Source: Hetaerina americana (taxonomy: Eukaryota > Arthropoda > Insecta > Odonata > Calopterygidae). Taken from it: a stretch of DNA of 64,000 bases. The notes under the pieces were generated by a model. That model worked only from the letters and a program-made list of their open reading frames with translations. It was not told where the DNA came from and did no database searches. The position numbers and the translations under genes are program-made. The stretch covers positions 70,533,590 to 70,597,589 of the forward strand of contig JAKTNV010000006.1 of the NCBI GenBank assembly GCA_022747635.1. Reading direction: 5' to 3'. Shown here piece by piece: positions 11,920 to 22,824 of the stretch. Every line of letters starts with the position of its first letter. Position 1 is the first letter of the stretch.

Positions 11920-13413
11920 AAAGAAAAATTCTTCCTTACAATTATGAATCCATTGCCCCCAAGAATGTATGGCTTACCCAAACTCCATAAGGAAGATGTA
12001 CCGATTAGACCAGTTATATCTAGCATTAATGCTCCGGCACACCAGTTAGCCTTCAAACTCAATACAATTTTCCGCCAATTGTCAAATTTCAGCCCCAAGT
12101 ATGCTATCAAAAATTCTGTGGACTTGACGGAACGCCTAAAAACTATAACGTTACCTCCGAACTCCAAATTAGTGTCCTTCGACGTATGCAGCTTATTTAC
12201 TTCTATCCCGACCCAGGAAGCCTTAGAACACGCCAAGAACATACTGTGCAAGGCCGGAGCCAACGAACTCCTCATCCAAGAAATTTCTATGCTTCTCAAC
12301 ATATGTGTGGAACAAAATTACTTCCTTTTCAATGGTACATACTATAAGCAAAAAAACGGTCTTGCCATGGGCTCCCCTCTCTCTCCCCTGTTAGCCGAAG
12401 TCTTTATGGACTTTTTTGAAGAAAAGCTGTTTGATTCCAACGAAAAACTCATTAAGAACATCGTCTATTGGTATAGGTATGTGGACGACATACTATGTTG
12501 TTGGTGTGGTAGTGAAAGGCAGTTGGGCCAATTTGTGCAGTTCTTAAACAACAGGCATAATTCAATTAATTTCACTATGGAAATGGGAGTGAACCAGTCA
12601 ATAAACTTCTTGGACCTCGGGATTGAAATCAAAGAGAGCCAACATGTCTTTTCCATCTATAGGAAACCCACGTATACGGACCTAGTGATTCCTTCTGATT
12701 CTTGCCATCCCATTTCCCATAAGCTGGCAAGCTTCCACTGCATGCTTCACAGATTAATTAGCATTCCAATGCCTAAAACTTCCTTTGACCGAGAACTCAC
12801 CACCATCAAGTTCATTGCAGAGAGGAATGGCTACAACGACGACCTCATTGATTCCCTATTAAGGAAAAAACTGAGAAAAAGTGCCGTCGAGCTCCACACA
12901 ACCCTCCTGCCATACTCCAACCCCTCGCGTAAATGGTGCAAAATCCCCTTCTCAAACTCTTTGTCCTATAGAATTGCCAACATTCTACCCAAGGATAAAT
13001 TCCGTGTTTCATTTTACACCCCTTTTTCCATATCAAAAGCACTCTGCTTAAACAAAGATAAATTTGACATCGAAAAACAGTGTGGTGTTTATGAATTAAA
13101 GTGCCAATGTAATGCGACTTATGTGGGACAGACTGGACGAAATTTCGCCACACGCATCAAGGAGCATCGGAAATGTTATACGTTAGGCCACACCACATCC
13201 ATCTTTGCCACCCACCTTTTGGAGAAGAACCATTCCCCGGATTTTGAATTTAAGCCGTTGCACAAATTCAAAAAGAGCAAGAAATTGGACGCTCTCGAGA
13301 GTTTAGAGATTATCCAACGGAGAAACCAGAAGATAGAGCTACTTAACGACATTCAGTTCCTCTCTTGCCCCTCCCCACTTTTGTCCATTAACTTCCCTCA
13401 GTGCCCTTCATGA
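11827..13413 (+). CDS. Penelope-like reverse transcriptase with GIY-YIG endonuclease
   Basis: The protein copies element RNA into DNA and nicks the target. All landmarks are visible. RT entry is PRMYGLPKLHK (residues 45-55) with RPVIS (61-65). Block A is LVSFDVCSLFT (115-125), with the first metal-binding aspartate at 119. Next come GLAMGSPLSPLLAE (178-191), the YVDD catalytic box (218-221), INFLDL (259-264) and IYRKPTYTD (277-285). The C-terminal GIY-YIG nuclease has GVY at 420-422, YVG at 432-434, Arg443, His447 and a Glu at 491 or 494. It has 528 codons without a stop, on the short side for PLEs. Residues 1-35 are read from the inverted repeat and give a Gly-rich leader, and the usual N-terminal region before the RT core is absent. 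The true start may be Met40 (NPLPPRMYG). Family assignment is secure; activity is unproven. Confidence 0.93.
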   Translation: MRKNTRRRDIYTQVTRKGGRGGGSGGVGGGYKEKFFLTIMNPLPPRMYGLPKLHKEDVPIRPVISSINAPAHQLAFKLNTIFRQLSNFSPKYAIKNSVDLTERLKTITLPPNSKLVSFDVCSLFTSIPTQEALEHAKNILCKAGANELLIQEISMLLNICVEQNYFLFNGTYYKQKNGLAMGSPLSPLLAEVFMDFFEEKLFDSNEKLIKNIVYWYRYVDDILCCWCGSERQLGQFVQFLNNRHNSINFTMEMGVNQSINFLDLGIEIKESQHVFSIYRKPTYTDLVIPSDSCHPISHKLASFHCMLHRLISIPMPKTSFDRELTTIKFIAERNGYNDDLIDSLLRKKLRKSAVELHTTLLPYSNPSRKWCKIPFSNSLSYRIANILPKDKFRVSFYTPFSISKALCLNKDKFDIEKQCGVYELKCQCNATYVGQTGRNFATRIKEHRKCYTLGHTTSIFATHLLEKNHSPDFEFKPLHKFKKSKKLDALESLEIIQRRNQKIELLNDIQFLSCPSPLLSINFPQCPS

Positions 13414-13508
13414 CGACACCTTTCCCCCCCCCCCTCCTCCCCCCGAAGAGTGAGCTGCCCGCACTTCGGGGGTTCCATTGGTTTTTCCTGCCTTTCTCTT
13501 TTTATGAC
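13414..13508 (+). other. PLE 3' untranslated segment, C-rich
   Basis: Between the stop codon and the right inverted repeat lie two long C runs and a short hairpin-capable CCCCGAAG...CTTCGGGG pair. It has no coding content. Confidence 0.7.
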
Positions 13509-13679
13509 AAACCCCCCCCTACCCCCCCGCTCCCTCCTCCCCTGCCACCCCTTCTTGTAACTTGTGTATATATATCCCTTCTCCTTGTATTTTTCCTCAC
13601 CTGAAGATGATACAGTGTATCGAAACCATGGTCGGCAATAAAGTTTTAACTGTGGAAAATTGCAACGAAGTTTTCATTA
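13509..13679. repeat. PLE right inverted repeat
   Basis: Reverse complement of 11749-11919 over its full length apart from one base change and a G/C-run length difference. It contains an AATAAA hexamer and, on the plus strand, the hammerhead-like core at 13601-13633. Confidence 0.92.
13601..13633 (+). ncRNA. candidate hammerhead-type ribozyme core in PLE terminus
   Basis: In order: CTGAAGA (fits the CUGANGA core), a spacer T, a 5-bp hairpin GATAC-AGT-GTATC, GAAA, then ACC-AT-GGT and C at the expected cleavage base. Helix III would be only 3 bp around a two-base loop, a very short form known from PLE hammerheads, which are thought to act as dimers; ACCATGGT is self-complementary. A convincing helix I next to the core is not obvious from the flanks. 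The same core lies on the minus strand in the left repeat (11794-11826) and on both strands of the palindrome at 38.2 kb. The sequence match is visible; catalysis is inferred. Confidence 0.6.
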
Positions 13680-13718
13680 TGTCTCGATTCCACAATATCA
13701 CGCCTGACTCTTCACTTT

Positions 13719-13730
13719 TCTTCTAGTCTT
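13719..13730. repeat. target-site duplication, right copy
   Basis: Second copy of TCTTCTAGTCTT, directly after the PLE's last base. Confidence 0.9.
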
Positions 13731-13855
13731 TTGTGGTCTACTCTTTCGATGGTCCATGCTTTTGCTCCATAGAGTGCCACACTTCATGCGAATGTTTTCA
13801 CGTATTGTTTCCTCATCTGTAGTTCTATCCTCTTTGAACACAGCAGTTGTCCTTT
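13731..13855 (-). pseudogene. LINE fragment B, upstream part
   Basis: On the minus strand this reads MRKQYVKTFA, stop, SVALYGAKAWTIERVDHKRLE. In intact relatives that block directly precedes the CWRRM block found at 11736 on the other side of the PLE. It confirms a nested insertion and fixes the order: LINE first, PLE later. Confidence 0.85.
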
Positions 13856-13878
13856 CATTAAATTAAATTAAATTAAAT
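13853..13878. repeat. short ATTAA tandem repeat
   Basis: Four to five copies of a 5-bp unit at the edge of LINE fragment B. Confidence 0.7.
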
Positions 13879-13879
13879 G

Positions 13880-15000
13880 ACCTCACTTATAAGTCCCAAA
13901 TCAAGATCAAAATTAGCACTCCGTTTGAGTTTATTAAGTTACTGAGTTAAAAAGTTTATTTTTTTCTGGCATGCTAGCTTCAAGAATCTTCCCCTATTGT
14001 AATAACTGGGTAGTGGGCAATTGCACAGAGCCTTTCATCTTGCCCTAAATATAAATTTTAGTAGATATCCCTATGAAATTTGGAATTTTGAAAATACTTG
14101 CAAAAATTACCTGCATTCCAATAATTAAATGTTTCATAATTTATTCACAACAACATTAGACACAGTCTTGCAGAACACATTGCCCTTTTTTCCTTGATTG
14201 TTTTATAGCACTTTGGACTTTCTTCCTTAATATTTATTAATTTTTGTAGGAGTATCTTTCGGCACATAACGTATGATCATCCATTCCCTTACGATTTCAC
14301 AGTATTTCAAAGTTTGGTGGACACATCAAATAGGCCCTCACTGATTTCTTTATTAAAATAACAGGCATAGAAGGATAGGAAAAAATGTTGCACAGCTATA
14401 TTGTATTTTGTAGTTTCAAATGTATGTGTAATAACAAAGACTAATCACTATCATTTGTAATCCAAAACATTTTACTTGAAAGTAAAGAGTTACAGCAGAT
14501 AGTCCTCGCATTGTTCAAAGGCTAAATCTTTAGAAAGACAGAACCCAATCGCTCCAACGAAATTCAAGAGTAATAAGTACAAGGCAAACAGGACCCAGAC
14601 GGTTTTTACTCTAACTTAAGGTAATCAAACATATAGTGAAATAAAAGGTTGCAATTTTACACAGCAATACAGTGAAGAAAGACTGTTCAACAAAAAACGA
14701 GGGCAATCCGAACCAAGGCGACTCCCAACAAAGAGGATAATTTTTAGACGATGAAATTTATGAATTTTTATTTAAGATAAGTAAATTATTTTAGAACCGA
14801 CGTAAATACATTTTAATCAGATCATTGTTATGCTAACAGAATAAGTAGTTATATAAATAAAGCCAAAAGTTGACATTCCATGAGCTTATTGCCATTTCCT
14901 CGAAATATTGAGTATTTTTCTAAACAAAAATCCATAAAATTGTTTCACATAAAGGTAGGCAGAATATCTGTAAATAGAAAGAACTGTCTTAAATAATAAG
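13880..15000. other. stretch without recognised features
   Basis: AT-rich, no element or exon recognised. Confidence 0.45.
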
Positions 15001-15004
15001 TAAG

Positions 15005-15470
15005 TGTTAATAAAGAGGAGTGAGTTGATAACAGTAACTTTACGTGAAGACGCAAAGAAAAAAATTAGTGAAAACCTTAGGACGTAGTGTTGGTTTGAAT
15101 GACACGGAAGCTTATACGGTTATATTTAGAATTAGAATAAGCGTAGAATAGAAGCTTTTAAGATGAGTGGGGAAGAATGGAGAAAATAAAATAGAAAGAA
15201 ACATCAATGAAGTTCTATGAAAAAGTGAGACAACAGTTGAGAGAAATTCGTAGAGGGCAGGAAAGGTGGATGCAAGAGATATTTAGAGGCTGTTGGGAGG
15301 GAACGGGAAGCTGAGGGCGTAATTGGGAGAAGAATACTGGAAAAGCAAGGCATAAAAAAGACAATAACAAGCATTTTGGATGAAAAAGGCCAGTGTATAG
15401 CTAAGTAATAAGTCACTGTAATATATACGAGAAGTATGAACGTGTACTCATAGCATGGGGCCATGTTATT
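15005..15470 (+). pseudogene. LINE fragment C
   Basis: A decayed C-terminal piece of the same LINE family. Readable stretches in shifting frames are EELITVTLREDAKKKISENLRT near 15013, EAFKMSGEEWRK near 15150 and LREIRRGQERWMQEIFRG near 15237. They follow the order SKDVKKRLVKTL / EAFEMWVWRRM / REIRRRQ-RWM seen in better copies. Several stops are present. Confidence 0.7.
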
Positions 15471-15474
15471 TAAG

Positions 15475-18035
15475 GGTTACGGGTACAGCAGTTTGTGATT
15501 CCAGGGTCCATCACAAACATACACTTACACAGTAGACACGGTACTACTAATAATGATAGGCAATAATTAAATTCTAACATATTATCTAGTCTAGCTCTAA
15601 GTTCAGATACTTCATGTGCAGACCTATTCCTCAAAGATCGAAATATGTAAGTCTTTCTAACAACAAATGATTCATGAAGTGCGAGGTTTGATAATTGGTG
15701 CCACTTAAACGCTTTTTCGGCCAAATTGCGTAAGCATACGTAAGGTTTGCACATTCAAATTACATAGTTTTTTATAATATTTGCAAGTCAACGGTAATTA
15801 AAAGTGAATGTTTGACTAGTGTTTTCATAAATGTCATTCAAAACAGGAGGATAATTGAGGTTACTGTACCTCTAATATTTAATATTAAACACCTAAAGAT
15901 ATAAGAATATTACAGTTAGTAAGTACTGTGAAAGGGCGAATAAAAGACTATTTTACAGAATGGATTACCGCTTGGAACAAAACGCGACACTGTAGCTTTA
16001 TAATTACATACACTTTAAGCACTAACTTTTGTTTACGTGGCACCTGCTGTTAAGCCAGAACTGACTGAGTACCAGACTGAGTATTGCATTTATACATTTT
16101 TAATGTATACTACTATTGTATTTTATGAAGACCATATCACTATGGCATATGATGAAGATTGTCTGTAATGGAATGTTGTATTGATTGTCTTAATTCTTTG
16201 TATATCATATATGATGAAGTTTATACTACGGTTGTAAATTACACATAATTAGCTATACAGTATATTAAAAAGTTAAATGGCTAAAAAAATGAGAATTAAC
16301 CCACGTTTATCTGGAGTAACTTGTCGAAGAATCGGTTCAACGAGATACAATACAAATGTTCAACTTCCATGTTTTTATTCTAAGGATGTTTATTTTGACT
16401 AATTGATAATCCTTTACACCCCACAATTGAGTAAACTTTCTGTGGCAAGCCCACCAAATAATTTATGAATAAGCAATGAAAAACTAGAAAACGGGCTTGA
16501 TTTATTCAGAACTTGCGATAACAGCGAACCATAGTAAGAAAATATTGCATTAAGGTATGAGTTACGTGAGGCTTCTCATTATAGCCTCCAAGTTACATTT
16601 CTGAGATATCACCACTGGTTCCAGTATTATCAATTTTAAATTCTGAAGGTAATAAATTCTACGATGACACCAGCAGTGCTCTTTCTTCTATGTCTTCTAA
16701 ATTATTTCCATGTTACTCAACGGCTTACAGTAAACCCTCAAAGAGTTTTTTTATTAGTTTTAATTTTATACCCTTGAGGCACTTAATCCAATGTTTTCAA
16801 TGATTTTTAAAAGCTTTCTTAGTTATCTTTTTCAAACATCGAAGCCATTTGCCAGCGATGGTGTAACAATCAGGGATTTGGGGCGATAGGTACATATCCA
16901 AGAGCATGGATCTTAAAAGAATGCGGAAATTAAAGATAAAATAGATGGTACGGATGTGTAGAAAGAAGTAATACGTAGTGGCGAGCCAATGCACACAAGA
17001 TCTCACGGAACGTGGGAAGCGGAAACATAAGTTTTTGACTTATGGCTTGAGAAGCACTCTTGGGTGATCTTGTGATATAAGTGGACCCAGTTGAGATTGT
17101 GGTTCGTAAAGATATTTAATGATGTAGTTCTTTAATATAGATGCACATTATACGGCTTGAAAATCGAAATAATTCCTTCCGAACTCTCTCCCTCAGCCAA
17201 CACTCCTTTGACCAATAATTGTGGCAGCATACGCGTGAAAGCACGACGAAAATCTGCTTTGCTTAGTTTATCTAGCAACTCCTCACGTTAATTAAATAGG
17301 TTCAAATGTAATCAATGGTTTCAAAGTTAACTCTTGTCCATTTCTGTAGTGTTTTTAAATGTAGAAAAGTAGCTTACCTTCTATTTTTTCTCCCACGCCT
17401 ATAAGGAAAAGCTCCCGTTGTGGTGAGCCTACCTACCGGTCTTGGGGGCAGAGGTTTCAGTTGCCAATTCCAATGAAAAGAAACGAGAGCACGGAAGAAA
17501 ATTTTTGGAATTTCTTTCATTCCAGAAAGGTCTCGTGATTATTGACGTAGTATTTTCACGTGCAAAAATTTCCAGTCCCACCTAAATTGGAAAGCGGGAG
17601 GTGTAAGTCAGCTAATTATGAACGACCTACACTTGGAAAAAGACTTCGTGGGAAACGAATGGAGACTTTTTAAACCACAAGGTAGTCCCATATCCGGCAA
17701 ACGATCAAATATACACATCTGCACTTGGATAAACACCGCAGAATGAAGATGAACATCACTTGACCGTGAATGAATAAAATTAAAAGAAAACCTTAACTTC
17801 TATGTCTTTCCTATGGTCACTCGTAGGTTGCCTCCTGGACTCTACTTATCCTTGGAAAATAGTTTTTCAGACAATACGTAAATAGTGCAGTAAAGGAATG
17901 AGAAATTACGAGTATTATAATCACTAAAGCCCATATTTTACAGAGCTATGTCCGATATAACTTCTAACCAAGTAGACAAACCTCAACTTGCAATAAATGA
18001 AAACCTTAGTGTTTTTGACTAAAATAGTCGAAGTA
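15475..18035. other. stretch without recognised features
   Basis: No gene, repeat array or element recognised. A possible 21-bp minus-strand microexon at about 17382-17402 (good acceptor and donor) is too short to judge. Confidence 0.4.
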
Positions 18036-18039
18036 TAGG

Positions 18040-18600
18040 AGATATACATGTAAGGAGAAAATTTCCCTAGGACAGAGAAGCTTTCAAGAGGAGGGATTTT
18101 ATTACAGTAACGCTTAAGGAGACCAAGAGAAGTCTAAAATTTTGATGTAGGGGATGGTTTTGTACGGTGTGGAACCGTCGTGGAAGCAAGATTATGAGCG
18201 TCAATGGGAGACTTTTGAAATGTGCGTGAGGAGAAGGACGGGAAAAGTGAAATGGACGAAAAGGGAGACAAACGAAGAAGTGCTAGTCATGGTGGGGTAG
18301 GAGAGGGATATAGAAATCCAATGGAGATAGAAAAGGTGAATGCACAGCTTTATGGTCGGCAATGGGATGATGAGACTGTGACAGAGGGGAGGACCAGCCA
18401 TGCGAAGAAGGGGTAGGAATAGAATAAGCATGCTAGACGGAAATAAATGAGGAAGGAAATATGCAGAGATTAAGAAGGGTTTATTGTAGTGTGGGGTGTC
18501 TGGATTTGTTGTTAGGAGCAAAGGAATGTATTGTGGTACAGTCTCTGTCCATCCAAAACCTACATTGAACGGTAGAATATCTAATAAAAATAATAATAAT
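18040..18600 (+). pseudogene. LINE fragment D with 3' end
   Basis: C-terminal LINE piece: SLGQRSFQEEGF near 18060, FEMCVRRRTGKVKWTKRETNEEVLVMVG near 18210, and RNRISMLDGNK near 18415. The 3' untranslated part ends in a GGTAGAAT...AATAATAATAAT tail, a typical tandem-repeat LINE end. The last 100 bp match the end of fragment A in layout (TCCATC(T/C)(A/G)AAACCT, then GGTAGA). Confidence 0.75.
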
Positions 18601-18609
18601 ACATCAAAG

Positions 18610-21600
18610 TAATTTAAACAATCAGTAGCGCCAATCTTTTATTCAGTAAAATAGCATTAATGAAATTTTTCCTAAAATAAAATTTTCCCTAGTTTCGTAT
18701 ACATGAATTCTTTTTTCAACTACACATTAAATTTTACTTGTGTGCTGGTTTTGTGAGAAAGTTTTACCATCTAGCTTAAAATTGCCTCATTTTTTTACAT
18801 TCAAAGGATTGTAACATTTCGTCATAAAATATCTTTTGAACAGAAATAAGCTCAATTATGCACGTATAATGAGATCCCGCTCTTGATCTGTTATCAGATA
18901 GCAAAATCCTATGGACACCATTAATGTTTAGGCTATCAAGATCTAACATTCAGCCGTCAGTGTCATGCATAATCTTCAAGCATTTTCAACGCGCATCTGT
19001 CTCATCTTTCAGATGAAGTAGAGCGATAAGGCCCTTGATTTGAAGACTGTTAAATACTAACGGCAGGACAACTCTCAAAATTATTTCCTGATTTAAGCAT
19101 CGTAAACTGCAAGAGGAATATTACTCCCGACTTCGCATTTCCTTATGAGTTTCTCATTAAAATCTCGATTGGTCAATAAAACTTTAAATATCTTCGGCTC
19201 GTTAATTATATGGTAATTATTGACCCCGCCGAATTTAGTTGCACCGGAAAAATGTCCATAGTATAATAAGTGTTTAACTTCTCGGTGAATAAATGCCGTT
19301 ATGCTTACTCACTTGCAATAATTTCCTACCTTTGAATTGCAATGGATGATATATGATAAATAAATTTCAGAGGAAAATGCATAAAGGATATACGTTTTAT
19401 TTCTGGATCTCCTGATTAAAATAACGAATCTACAAACATTAATTTGAATAACAGTATGTTATAACACAACCCTATTATGATACCGCTCTAGACTATGTGG
19501 ACATTTCAATTACACGCACCCCGCACAGGCCAGTGATTTCCCAATGCCACTCCTGGATGAGGTCCATTCGGTTATGCCTGCTAATTTCTTCCCTATTAAC
19601 CTTAACTCCTATTGTGCCCATTTCCTGATCTTCTTACACATTGTCTCTGTTCACTCTAAGAGGTACCTATTATTCTCTCAACCTCTTCATCTATTCCATG
19701 GAGAATAGCCTATCACCGCGAACGCATTATGACTTGAGAATGCATATTGAGTCATAAGTCGTGATAGTAATCCTATTTCGAGCAAATTAATTGCCACAGA
19801 GCTGCTATATTATAATGTTTTTAACTACGCTAAAATACCTCTGAGAGAGAAAAAAATCACCATATAATTGTTTTAATGACTGGAAGCCACGAATTCATAG
19901 GAAAGATAAATTGCGAATAGCGATCTGAAAATTAATGAAGTAAAAGCCTGCAGGACATCAAATAGACTTCCGTAACTTTAAGGAAATAAATTATTGGATT
20001 AGCTCATGGGATCTTGGGCAAGTTTTCAAAATCAATCCGTCTAAAACGACTCAAACTTCGAAGGTCCTTAGTCACCGACTGACTTGGCAATTACGACTCC
20101 CCAAGGGATACAAAATATTTGCCAAAGGATCCTGGGAAAACATTAATCATCCCGGTCAGTCAGAGTCTTGGATGAGTCTTAAGAGTATTCTGAATTCACA
20201 TTCACAAGTGGCATATACAAAGAGACTTGGCAAAGTTTCAGTACTTACTCAGGGAAACCCAGATTACGCGACGTGAATAAAGGCGCGCAAAGTCGGTTCG
20301 CTAATTCATAGTCCAAAAAAAATCGGAAAATAAATACTCCTTCTAAGATCCATAACAGTTATGGCATTGAAACAAATTTCCTCGGGGGCCCTCAGTTCCA
20401 TCTAGCCATTCAATTAAAAAACTGGGAACGGATAATTTGACTTAAAATCATAGCCATAAAGTAATAGTTTAAAGTAAGATAAATAAAACAAAAACATAAA
20501 TGATAGCTATTGGGGAATATTTTTTCTTCTCGCGTTTTTCAATTCAAATTAGATTGAAAATTTCCTAGACATATTTCAATGGTTAAATATTACATTAATT
20601 TTGACTTCATAAGAATTTTTTTAATTCATAAGTATCTTTGCGATCCTTTTATGCTCTAACCAATGGTAATTCAACTCTTTGTAAAATGTCTAATTCAAGT
20701 ATAAGCTGATTTTTATACCAGATCCATATTTATCACCAAACAATTTAACTAATGAATCATCGACGAAATGACCTATACACTAGATTTCAAACCAACCGAT
20801 GACTTATCAAATAATACGTCCTTTTATTCAACCATTGTCGTTTCTCATTTATGCGCAATTTCGATAGTAACTCATTGAAACACTTCCGTTTATTCAAATT
20901 GGGGGCTGAATATACCAATAAATCTTCTATAATTTAATTCAAATGATATCAACCGAAACTAAATGGATAAGAAATTTACTAAAATATTTTAGCGATCAGA
21001 TTCAGTGTACCTTTTTGTTCCAAAATCAGAAGTTACCATTTTAACCGGAGAGCCAAATATTTCCCATGCCCTAATTTCTGCGCCAAGGCCTTTGTAAGGA
21101 CGTCTTCGGGAGCTCACGCATTGGAAAAATCCACGTTCCGAAGAATAATTACATGCCCTTGCCAGAGAGTTGAAAGTAAAGGAAAAGGCATTCAAGAATT
21201 TTAAACTGAAAAATCCGAAAATTAATGCAAACATGCTAGGTAATTATCCCTAAGATTCTGAAATATTCTCCGCCCCGTTTCATTTCCCAAGACAATGTAA
21301 CTCCGTACATATTTAGCTGCCTCATCTTTAAAACACATCTTTCGCAAGAGACGTCACTACATTAAAAAGAGATGATTTTGGGTTAGTTTGACGCAGTAGA
21401 GATCCAAATAAGCAGCCCAACAAGAAAATTTAACACTAAAAATATTTACTTTCTATGCAGTTCCATGTCACGCCCATGTTTCTAGTTTTAAAAACCTCCG
21501 TGGCTGCATGAGAGCGTCGAAACAAAGTTTCTCCTCATTTTAATTTTGATAAGTTGCCGTATCCATTCCAATATCTAGCTATTCCATTCTCTGTGTGCTG

Positions 21601-22490
21601 TACTTCCATCCATTTCTAGTTCTATTTATCTCTACGTCACTTATCTGTATGTAATATTTCCATAACTCGTTTGCATTTACTTTAATTTTCTAATTGCCTC
21701 AACCATATTTCCATTCTTACATGTAACTGTATCCAAAGAGCCTCTGGCTAATTTTCCTACGGCAACCAAAGTTTTTTTCTTTTCAAATCGTTCTCACTTA
21801 AATTTTCTACAGCATGAACTCTTGTTTAGTGAGCGATCGCCCGTACATTACCTACGCACCAATTACTTTTCAAATGCTATCACACATCCTTCCTTGATTG
21901 CCTTTTCTGCGCATGACTAATGAAATTCATATCTATTCCATGAAGTCTCTCCTTCCTATTCTGTTTTTTATCAATTTTCCTAGTTTCCATAACATAATGT
22001 TTCAAATCAACGGGATCGAAAATTCTGCCACCAAGCTAACTTCTCAGAATCGGTTGATTAAGCCAAAAGTAATAAATGCAGGATGATCAGAAGGATGCAT
22101 CCAGAAAATATGTTGAAAAAGAGTGGGACTAGCATATGCGAAAAATAAAACAGCAACCAGGACAGGAAATAAGGAAGATGGTGGGTTAGAAAAATGAGTA
22201 AACGTGAGAATAGAGCAGGGAAAATGGATACTCTGACAATTGAACAAATATTCAGGCGAAAACCAAAGCAAGGTCCTTATTGCGTCGGACACATCAGCGC
22301 GATGCAATAGGCTATTTCCAGAGACAGGGATAGATACACTGTGTAAAAGGTGACAACAATGTCAAGAGGTGAATGATAATATTCATAAAGACGACAAAAA
22401 ATAGAATTCGATAGTTGTTATTGAAACTAAAAGATATTCAAGAAAGATTAAAAGACTATGCTGAACTACCTAACTGCAAACAAAAGTGAT
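18610..22490. other. long stretch without recognised features
   Basis: Mostly AT-rich unique-looking sequence. Segments at 19500-19700 and 21570-21800 have a pyrimidine-biased plus strand, as in minus-strand LINE relics, but I could not read convincing LINE motifs in them. Confidence 0.4.
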
Positions 22491-22529
22491 ATTAAAACAA
22501 AGATGAACGTGGACGAGGATTGGCAAATG

Positions 22530-22690
22530 GTTGAAGGCATTAGGGGAGAAGCTCGTTAGCGCAAACAGGTTTGCGGATGAGAAGGCATAGTTTATCTGTA
22601 GTATTCAGTCAAGATTGGCAACCCTTTTAGAATTATTGCCTGAAATTGTATACTGATCAGATGAAAGGAAAACTATACATACGAAAGCAA
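22530..22690 (+). pseudogene. LINE fragment H, polymerase-box piece
   Basis: A short relic reads GEKLVSANRFADEKA, stop, FICSIQSRLATLLELLPEIVY. It corresponds to the polymerase box region of the LINE family, with FADD changed to FADE. It lies just upstream of the mariner at 22.8 kb. Confidence 0.55.
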
Positions 22691-22824
22691 TTTCACCAGG
22701 ATAAATCATGAAAACTTGAAAATAATATTATTCTAAAAAATTATTAGATTAGGCAATATTAAACATCAATGTGTCAGGCACAAATTCGAACATGGGAGCG
22801 TTTACCGTGTTTTCGGATATTTTA

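Larger units (their letters stand above)
11749..13718 (+). mobile_element. Penelope-like retroelement, 1970 bp, inserted in a LINE
   Basis: A retroelement of the Penelope-like order. It carries one open frame with RT and GIY-YIG endonuclease, inverted repeats of about 170 bp (11749-11919 and 13509-13679) and a 39-bp extension after the right repeat (13680-13718). Perfect 12-bp target duplications flank it and it splits LINE fragment B. The repeats are almost identical: I count one substitution plus a G-tract length difference. That and the intact frame imply a recent insertion. The coding region begins directly at the RT core, so the N-terminal portion usual in PLEs is missing, probably from truncation of the RNA template or an internal loss. 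The same terminal sequence recurs without coding DNA at 38.1-38.3 kb. Confidence 0.92.

Noticed and set aside
13414..13508. Separate Pro-rich protein frame 13401-13604
   Set aside because: It is a translation of the C-rich PLE 3' segment and inverted repeat.
17382..17402. Possible 21-bp microexon on the minus strand
   Set aside because: Good splice sites can occur by chance in large introns; no adjacent exon was found.
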